Part shown: one piece after another, positions 6,570-10,345 of the stretch | Layout: each line of letters begins with the position of its first letter | How positions within the stretch are numbered: the first letter of the stretch is position 1 | NCBI GenBank assembly: GCA_001701295.1 | Contig: DAAV01000048.1 | Coordinates: forward strand, 27,841 to 38,185 | Source: Bacteroidales bacterium H10 | GTDB lineage: Bacteria; Bacteroidota; Bacteroidia; Bacteroidales; Muribaculaceae | Direction: 5' to 3' | DNA: 10,345 bases | The notes under the pieces: generated by a model | Databases searched by the model: none | Told to the model about the DNA's origin: nothing | What the model saw: only the letters and a program-made list of their open reading frames with translations | Position numbers and translations under genes: made by a program

Positions 6570-6845
6570 TCACTTGGTAACTTTTTCTTTAAAAGAATTG
6601 GCTGGCTTGAACGCCGGGATGTTATGAACCGGAATGACAAGCGTGGTGTTTTTGCTGATGTTGCGGGCAGTCTTCTCCGCTCTCTGCTTTACGATGAAGG
6701 AGCCGAAGCCACGTAGATACACATTCTCGCCATGAGCTAGGCTATCCTTGACCACTGTCATGAACTGCTCGACGACTGTGAGTGCAGTGGCTTTGTCGAT
6801 GCCTGTTGTCTTAGCTATTTCGCTAACTATATCTGCTTTTGTCAT
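6570..6845 (-). CDS. HU/IHF-family histone-like DNA-binding protein
   Basis: A 91-aa HU-family protein that binds and bends DNA as a dimer. ATG 6845 is chosen because the product MTKADIVSEIAKTTGIDKAT then begins like other HU proteins and has their usual length. The frame runs 32 codons further upstream (one other ATG at 6872), but that extension is unlike HU. The signature GFGSF lies at residues 46-50, and the DNA-binding arm is KTARNISKNTTLVIPVHNIP (58-77). The classical RNP proline is replaced by Ile, which I recall as normal in Bacteroidota HU proteins. A weak -7-like TAAGTTTA lies on the minus strand at 6894-6887. It follows the 561-aa gene by 114 nt on the same strand and precedes the 51-aa ORF. 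It could be a chromosomal nucleoid protein or an element-borne recombination cofactor. Confidence 0.93.
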   Translation of the reverse strand: MTKADIVSEIAKTTGIDKATALTVVEQFMTVVKDSLAHGENVYLRGFGSFIVKQRAEKTARNISKNTTLVIPVHNIPAFKPANSFKEKVTK

Positions 6846-6959
6846 ATATAAATGTTCGTTATTTAAATTCATAAAATTTCTGTCATTAAACTTACTAACG
6901 GAAAATAAACGTTCCCATACATAAGTATAAATAACAGCCAATGCGTTTGCAATGTGTTA

Positions 6960-8645
6960 TCAATCAGGATATTCTGCAACTGAAATCAACCACTTTAACA
7001 TTTCATTGAGGCGATTTAACAAGTTGAATAGAACGTCTTTATCTGAATTTTGAAGTATTTCAAAATAATTAAATAAAGCTTCAGTTTTTTTATCAAGTTT
7101 GGTACTCTTCCTGTGGGCAACAGTACAAGAACGCAATTCTTGTATTTCACGAAGGAGTTTGACAAAATCATTATTCAGTTTACCTTCTGAAATCAAAAAG
7201 CATTCAAACCTTGAAATGCCACCCTGAATTGTTGTAGGATTGAGATCTGTTACTTTCTTTTCTGTAAGGAACTGTATTACCTCAGGGAATGTACCATCAA
7301 TAGCCTTTACTAATTGCTTTTCATTTAAGGAATCTATGACTAGTTTAGTAATTGATTGAATTTGCCCATCGAAATCCTTTTGGTCATCATCCTGCCCCAT
7401 TAGATGCAAAGCCTCAAAATGATACTTGTCATCATCAGCCAATTCCTTAAATAATGGCCAACCATATTTTTTCTCCCAAACATTATTCGCCTTTACATAT
7501 AAGGCTTTAAATAATAAATCCGGAGCGTCTGAGCAATCTGTTGGAATCGCATCAAACCATCTCTTGCTGGTTGTACTGCTATAAGACCCATTTTTGGGAG
7601 GAAGTACATTGAAGTTTTTCCAATGGAGCTGTTCTTTATGTGGTATTCGACCTAAATCCACAAGTGCAACTACCACATAATCATCGGAACGATCATTGTC
7701 TATTCGCATACCCCATGTAGGTCCTGAAATGTATCCATCATGAACTGAAAATTTCTCAACTGATTGGAAATACTTAGACAATACGTCCCTTTTGAAGAAA
7801 ATAGGTGAAAGGGAAAACGGTTCATCACCTCTTCTAGTAAAGGGATTTGGAATCCGACGTTCATCACAAGAAATAAAAACTTCATTCCCATCTACATCTG
7901 ATCCGACTATGAATTCTTCGAATCCAGAATCTCTAAGTTTCCAAAGATGTTGAATATTCTTATCATCATGCTTATATACACATTTGCCTCGAAGTAATGC
8001 ACATGATTGATAACCTTCGCCTAATCCGACTGAATTACTAAGAGCATAGCTGAATATATAATCATTTCCTCTCGTTATTGACAAAGGTATCGCTTGCTCA
8101 CTTAATTCGTTTAAATGCCGCTTACTATAAACAATTTCATCACAAAAGACCAAAAGGTTGAGACCTTTAACAGCAATATATTCTTTTACATATTTCAGTT
8201 TCACTTCTAAATTTAATCCCTCAACTCTGGCAACCTCCACATCTTCTCCACACTCATCAACTTGATAATAAATACATTTGCTTTTATTTTTTATGTCTTT
8301 ATGGAGCTTGAAGTACATAACGAATTCCTCAGATAGAAAAACTTCGTCTTCCCATCTTCCTTCATTTTCCAAGTATAAAACCATGGGTTCTGATATATCA
8401 TTCCAGTATCGAGAATAACTAATAAATGTACCATCTGATTGTTCGTTTATTACTGGACCGACTTCATAATGGTTAATCTCCCAAGTGTCCGTCTGCATAC
8501 ATGAATCAACTGCACGGTCACTTACAAGACATGAAAAGATTCGTTCTCCACAAAGAGTAATCCACCCTCCATCATTAAACTTGGTAAGTATCCTTTCTAC
8601 AAGTTGTTCGCATAGAGGATATTGTTTTGGATGAATTGTATTCAT
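6960..8645 (-). CDS. 561-aa protein of unknown function with C-terminal HEPN-like R-x5-H motif
   Basis: A large soluble protein with no signal peptide or membrane span, from ATG 8645 to TGA 6962-6960. Conserved-looking blocks are LSPIFFKRDVLSKYFQ (279-294), the GPTWGMRIDND block followed by VVVALVDLGRIP (308-335), EKKYGWPLFKEL (391-402), FDGQIQSITKLVIDSLNEKQ (425-444) and LLREIQELRSCTVAHRKS (497-514). From memory these resemble a widespread but uncharacterised bacterial family; I cannot name a domain entry. The C-terminal 130 residues are helical, and R505-SCTVA-H511 matches the Rx4-6H active-site pattern of HEPN ribonucleases, common in toxins and antiviral proteins. RNase activity is inference. 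The gene is AT-rich compared with the relaxase region. It probably has its own promoter (TATCTTTG, minus strand at 8719-8712). No partner antitoxin is obvious next to it. Confidence 0.8.
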   Translation of the reverse strand: MNTIHPKQYPLCEQLVERILTKFNDGGWITLCGERIFSCLVSDRAVDSCMQTDTWEINHYEVGPVINEQSDGTFISYSRYWNDISEPMVLYLENEGRWEDEVFLSEEFVMYFKLHKDIKNKSKCIYYQVDECGEDVEVARVEGLNLEVKLKYVKEYIAVKGLNLLVFCDEIVYSKRHLNELSEQAIPLSITRGNDYIFSYALSNSVGLGEGYQSCALLRGKCVYKHDDKNIQHLWKLRDSGFEEFIVGSDVDGNEVFISCDERRIPNPFTRRGDEPFSLSPIFFKRDVLSKYFQSVEKFSVHDGYISGPTWGMRIDNDRSDDYVVVALVDLGRIPHKEQLHWKNFNVLPPKNGSYSSTTSKRWFDAIPTDCSDAPDLLFKALYVKANNVWEKKYGWPLFKELADDDKYHFEALHLMGQDDDQKDFDGQIQSITKLVIDSLNEKQLVKAIDGTFPEVIQFLTEKKVTDLNPTTIQGGISRFECFLISEGKLNNDFVKLLREIQELRSCTVAHRKSTKLDKKTEALFNYFEILQNSDKDVLFNLLNRLNEMLKWLISVAEYPD

Positions 8646-8711
8646 TACAAAAAATTTATATTTTTCTTAGATTGAAGACACATATTTATGATATTTGTAT
8701 CGATTATTTTG

Positions 8712-8719
8712 CAAAGATA
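8712..8719 (-). promoter_or_regulatory. -7 promoter element of the 561-aa gene
   Basis: On the minus strand TATCTTTG is a perfect TAnnTTTG -7 box, 66 nt upstream of ATG 8645. A -33 TTTG at the usual 19-21 nt is missing; the nearest is TTTC about 23 nt upstream, so the promoter may be weak or need an activator. Confidence 0.45.
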
Positions 8720-8983
8720 CTGAAAAGAATATTTAATTATATGAAATATCCTAAAAATCTCACTGTTGCTTAATCTTGATAATGAAAGATAGAATATTGT
8801 CATACTTAATTAATGGAATAGAACAGTTTAACTTCTCTATATCTAAATAGCAAATGGCTCTATAGTGGAATCGTAATGCTTTGTTAATAATTTAATTATA
8901 GATTGATGGGATTGTTTTTTTATTGGCGAACCGACATAAATTTACACAAAAGTGTTTCAATAACATACTTTTCGGTATCTAAA

Positions 8984-9015
8984 TTTGGTAAGACCATAAA
9001 TTATTTGTAATTTTG
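8984..9015 (+). promoter_or_regulatory. Bacteroides-type promoter of the PAS-LuxR gene
   Basis: TTTG (8984-8987), a 20-nt spacer and TAATTTTG (9008-9015) match the Bacteroides -33/-7 consensus exactly. ATG 9036 lies 20 nt after the -7 box, so the leader is short and has no Shine-Dalgarno sequence, as is usual in this phylum. This is the clearest promoter in the window. Confidence 0.8.
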
Positions 9016-9035
9016 CACCCACAAAACACAAAAGT

Positions 9036-9800
9036 ATGAATTCAAATATCAATATAGGAGACTTCTTTACTCTACAAAATACCATTGAGAGCATTTCAGA
9101 CTCAGATTATTCAAAGACTGGGCTGATAATTGAGGCCGCCAAAGCATTTGAGCGGACTACATACCAATGTGTATATATAATTGATTATTTTAAGCAGGGA
9201 TTTCTTTATGTCTCAAATAATATAGCACGTTTATGCGGTGGGGAGGCTGAGAAAATTAAAGATTTCGGATATAAATTCTATATTGATTACGTACCGAAAG
9301 AGGATTTGAAAATGCTTGTTGAGATAAATACCAAAGGCTTCAAGCTTTTTAATACTCTTCCAATAGGGGAAAGAAAGAATTATACCATATCCTACGATTT
9401 TCATATCATGAGGGATAAACGCAAGCGTCTAGTCAACCATAAACTGACACCTCTTGTATTAACAAAAGACGGAAGGATATGGTTGGCTATATGTACTATA
9501 TCACTTGCAGCAACTAATGAACCTGGCAATGTGATTATGAAAAAAGTCGGAGCTTCCACATTTTATCAGTATTCTCTTTATGACCATAAATGGGAAGAGC
9601 GTAAGGAAATTGTATTGACTGATAACGAAAGGGAAGTACTTTCTTTATCAACCCAAGGATATACAATGAACGATATCGCCGACAACATATGCAAATCGGT
9701 CGATACCGTCAAAGCTTGTAAACGAAGTATATTTCAGAAGATGGATGTAAAGAATATTGCAGAGGCTCTTACATACGCACAGAACCATCAGCTCATATAA
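9036..9800 (+). CDS. PAS-domain LuxR-family transcriptional regulator
   Basis: A 254-aa cytoplasmic regulator. The N-terminal part (about residues 40-158) looks like a PAS sensor fold: YQCVYIIDYFKQGFLYVSNN, then LCGGEAEKIKDFGYKFY, VPKEDLKML and the closing strands DGRIWLAICTISLA. The C-terminus (192-254) is a LuxR/GerE helix-turn-helix: LTDNEREVLSLSTQGYTMND, then IADNICKSVDTVKACKRSIF and QKM. There is no phosphoacceptor receiver domain, so it is probably a ligand- or redox-sensing single-component regulator rather than a two-component response regulator. It is monocistronic by position, with an excellent promoter and a convergent gene 11 nt after its stop. Its target could be the neighbouring ThiF-like locus or genes beyond the window. 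Similar PAS-LuxR proteins are common in Bacteroides. Confidence 0.88.
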   Translation: MNSNINIGDFFTLQNTIESISDSDYSKTGLIIEAAKAFERTTYQCVYIIDYFKQGFLYVSNNIARLCGGEAEKIKDFGYKFYIDYVPKEDLKMLVEINTKGFKLFNTLPIGERKNYTISYDFHIMRDKRKRLVNHKLTPLVLTKDGRIWLAICTISLAATNEPGNVIMKKVGASTFYQYSLYDHKWEERKEIVLTDNEREVLSLSTQGYTMNDIADNICKSVDTVKACKRSIFQKMDVKNIAEALTYAQNHQLI

Positions 9801-9810
9801 AGAATTCTTT
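9799..9810. repeat. 12-bp palindrome between convergent genes
   Basis: AAAGAATTCTTT is a perfect palindrome that begins in the PAS-LuxR stop codon and fills the 11-nt gap before the stop codon of the convergent gene. The weak AT stem is unlikely to be a full terminator, and no other terminator is visible in the gap. Confidence 0.35.
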
Positions 9811-9811
9811 C

Positions 9812-10345
9812 TTACACAGGATCGCAACGCAGTGAGGAAAAGTAAAATTTAGGAAAATACTTGACTTCCTTGCCGGTTACAATGTCGAACATAGCATTGA
9901 CACAATGACCGGCGACAATCCATGATGCAACGGAAAGCTGAGGCGGAGGCAATTCCCCCGGCTCGTTTTGGTATGCCTCGACCACATCGTTCAACCACCT
10001 GTTAGGCATGTTCCAGAACATACAGTAGCGAGCTACAAAATCTGCCATCTTTACCTCAAAACCTTTATATGATTGTGAAAGTTCCTTGAGTTTATAGCCA
10101 CCAGGCTTCACAATTGTCAGAAATGCTCCCCAACCGAAATTGTAAGGATGGAGAACCGGTATCTTTTTCTTTGAGCAAATCTCATCGAACACAAAAGGGA
10201 TATCGCTTTTGAAATCAAGAGCATTGATTGCAATATCTACTTCTTTCAGCAAATTTTCAACATTCCCTTTGTCTATAAAGGTATCATGAAATTGGATATT
10301 GGCTTTTGGATTTATTCTCAAGAGGCGTTTCGCAAGACATTCAGC
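9812..10345 (-). CDS. ThiF/MoeB/E1-like adenylyltransferase family protein, C-terminal part (partial)
   Basis: The last 177 codons of a gene that enters from the right edge; the frame is open to base 10345, so any start codon inside the window would be false. The visible part opens with AECLAKRLLRINPKANI, the helix and INP strand that follow the Rossmann core in ThiF/E1 proteins. Then come VDIAINALDF (the 'D..DA.D' segment, Asp44 of the fragment) and KIPVLHP...GAFLTIVKPGG, the strand pair matching 'gIP...g..G.v.v..PG'. The nucleotide-binding GxGxxG loop would lie outside the window. The CxxC zinc pairs of MoeB/ThiF are absent here, so this is a divergent, zinc-less member. The C-terminal part is helical with a PPPQLSVASWIVAGHCVNAM segment. 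Members activate a C-terminal carboxylate by adenylation; the substrate here is unknown. Confidence 0.78.
   Translation of the reverse strand, partial: AECLAKRLLRINPKANIQFHDTFIDKGNVENLLKEVDIAINALDFKSDIPFVFDEICSKKKIPVLHPYNFGWGAFLTIVKPGGYKLKELSQSYKGFEVKMADFVARYCMFWNMPNRWLNDVVEAYQNEPGELPPPQLSVASWIVAGHCVNAMFDIVTGKEVKYFPKFYFSSLRCDPV

Larger units (their letters stand above)
8646..9035. other. AT-rich intergenic region between divergent genes
   Basis: A 390-nt gap separating two divergent genes. It contains a minus-strand -7 element near the 561-aa gene and a plus-strand promoter for the PAS-LuxR gene. The middle (about 8730-8975) is very AT-rich, with only tiny ORFs (for example 22 codons at 8782-8850), and I see no RNA gene, IS or long repeat in it. 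Confidence 0.6.

Noticed and set aside
6570..6845. HU arm lacks the classical RNP proline (RNISKNTT instead)
   Set aside because: From memory this substitution is normal for Bacteroidota HU proteins, so it is probably lineage-specific rather than novel.
8782..8850. 22-codon ORF (MKDRILSYLINGIEQFNFSI...) in the AT-rich gap
   Set aside because: It is too short, no promoter sits before it, and such ORFs are common by chance.
10319..10321. Apparent start codon of the ThiF-like gene at TTG 10321
   Set aside because: The frame stays open to the window edge with family-like residues (AECLAKRL), so the gene is truncated by the window, not started here.
1..10345. CRISPR arrays, tRNA or rRNA genes, insertion sequences
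   Set aside because: I saw no regularly spaced repeats, no tRNA- or rRNA-like sequence, and no transposase or integrase gene on either strand.

Overview
The window looks like a gut Bacteroidales genome (Bacteroidota; a Muribaculaceae- or Bacteroides-like host). Start codons lack Shine-Dalgarno sequences and have A/T-rich leaders. At least one promoter matches the Bacteroides -33/-7 pattern exactly (TTTG, 20 nt, TAnnTTTG, at 8984-9015). The HU-like protein has the RNISKNTT arm I associate from memory with this phylum. The genus cannot be fixed from the sequence alone.

Left part (1-6400, + strand, fairly GC-rich): a mobilizable-element module. Five small genes of unknown function (16-1911) are packed nose to tail, several overlapping by a few bases, and end at a hairpin plus T-run terminator (1971-1998). 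Next come a winged-helix protein (2069-2911), a 299-nt non-coding stretch full of short inverted repeats that is the best oriT candidate (2912-3210), a MobV/Pre-type relaxase with a long coiled coil (3211-4674), and an OmpA-domain outer-membrane protein with a signal peptide (4813-6315). This block closes at a strong, probably bidirectional terminator (6358-6394).

Right part (6400-10345, clearly AT-rich): genes of different style. On the minus strand lie a 561-aa protein of unknown function whose C-terminal helical region carries a HEPN-like R-x5-H motif (6960-8645), an HU-family DNA-binding protein (6570-6845), and a 51-aa Cys-containing ORF one base after the HU stop codon (6413-6568). A 390-nt AT-rich gap holds divergent promoters. 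Beyond it are a PAS-LuxR regulator on the plus strand (9036-9800) and, convergent with it, the C-terminal 177 codons of a ThiF/E1-like protein that runs off the window (9812-10345).

How it fits together: the relaxase, the structured region and probably the winged-helix protein form a DNA-processing unit. The upstream small genes may be accessory or transfer functions, but nothing in them proves it. The 561-aa HEPN-like protein is the best candidate for an undescribed (possibly defence or toxin) function. The change in composition near 6320-6600 suggests that the two halves have different histories.
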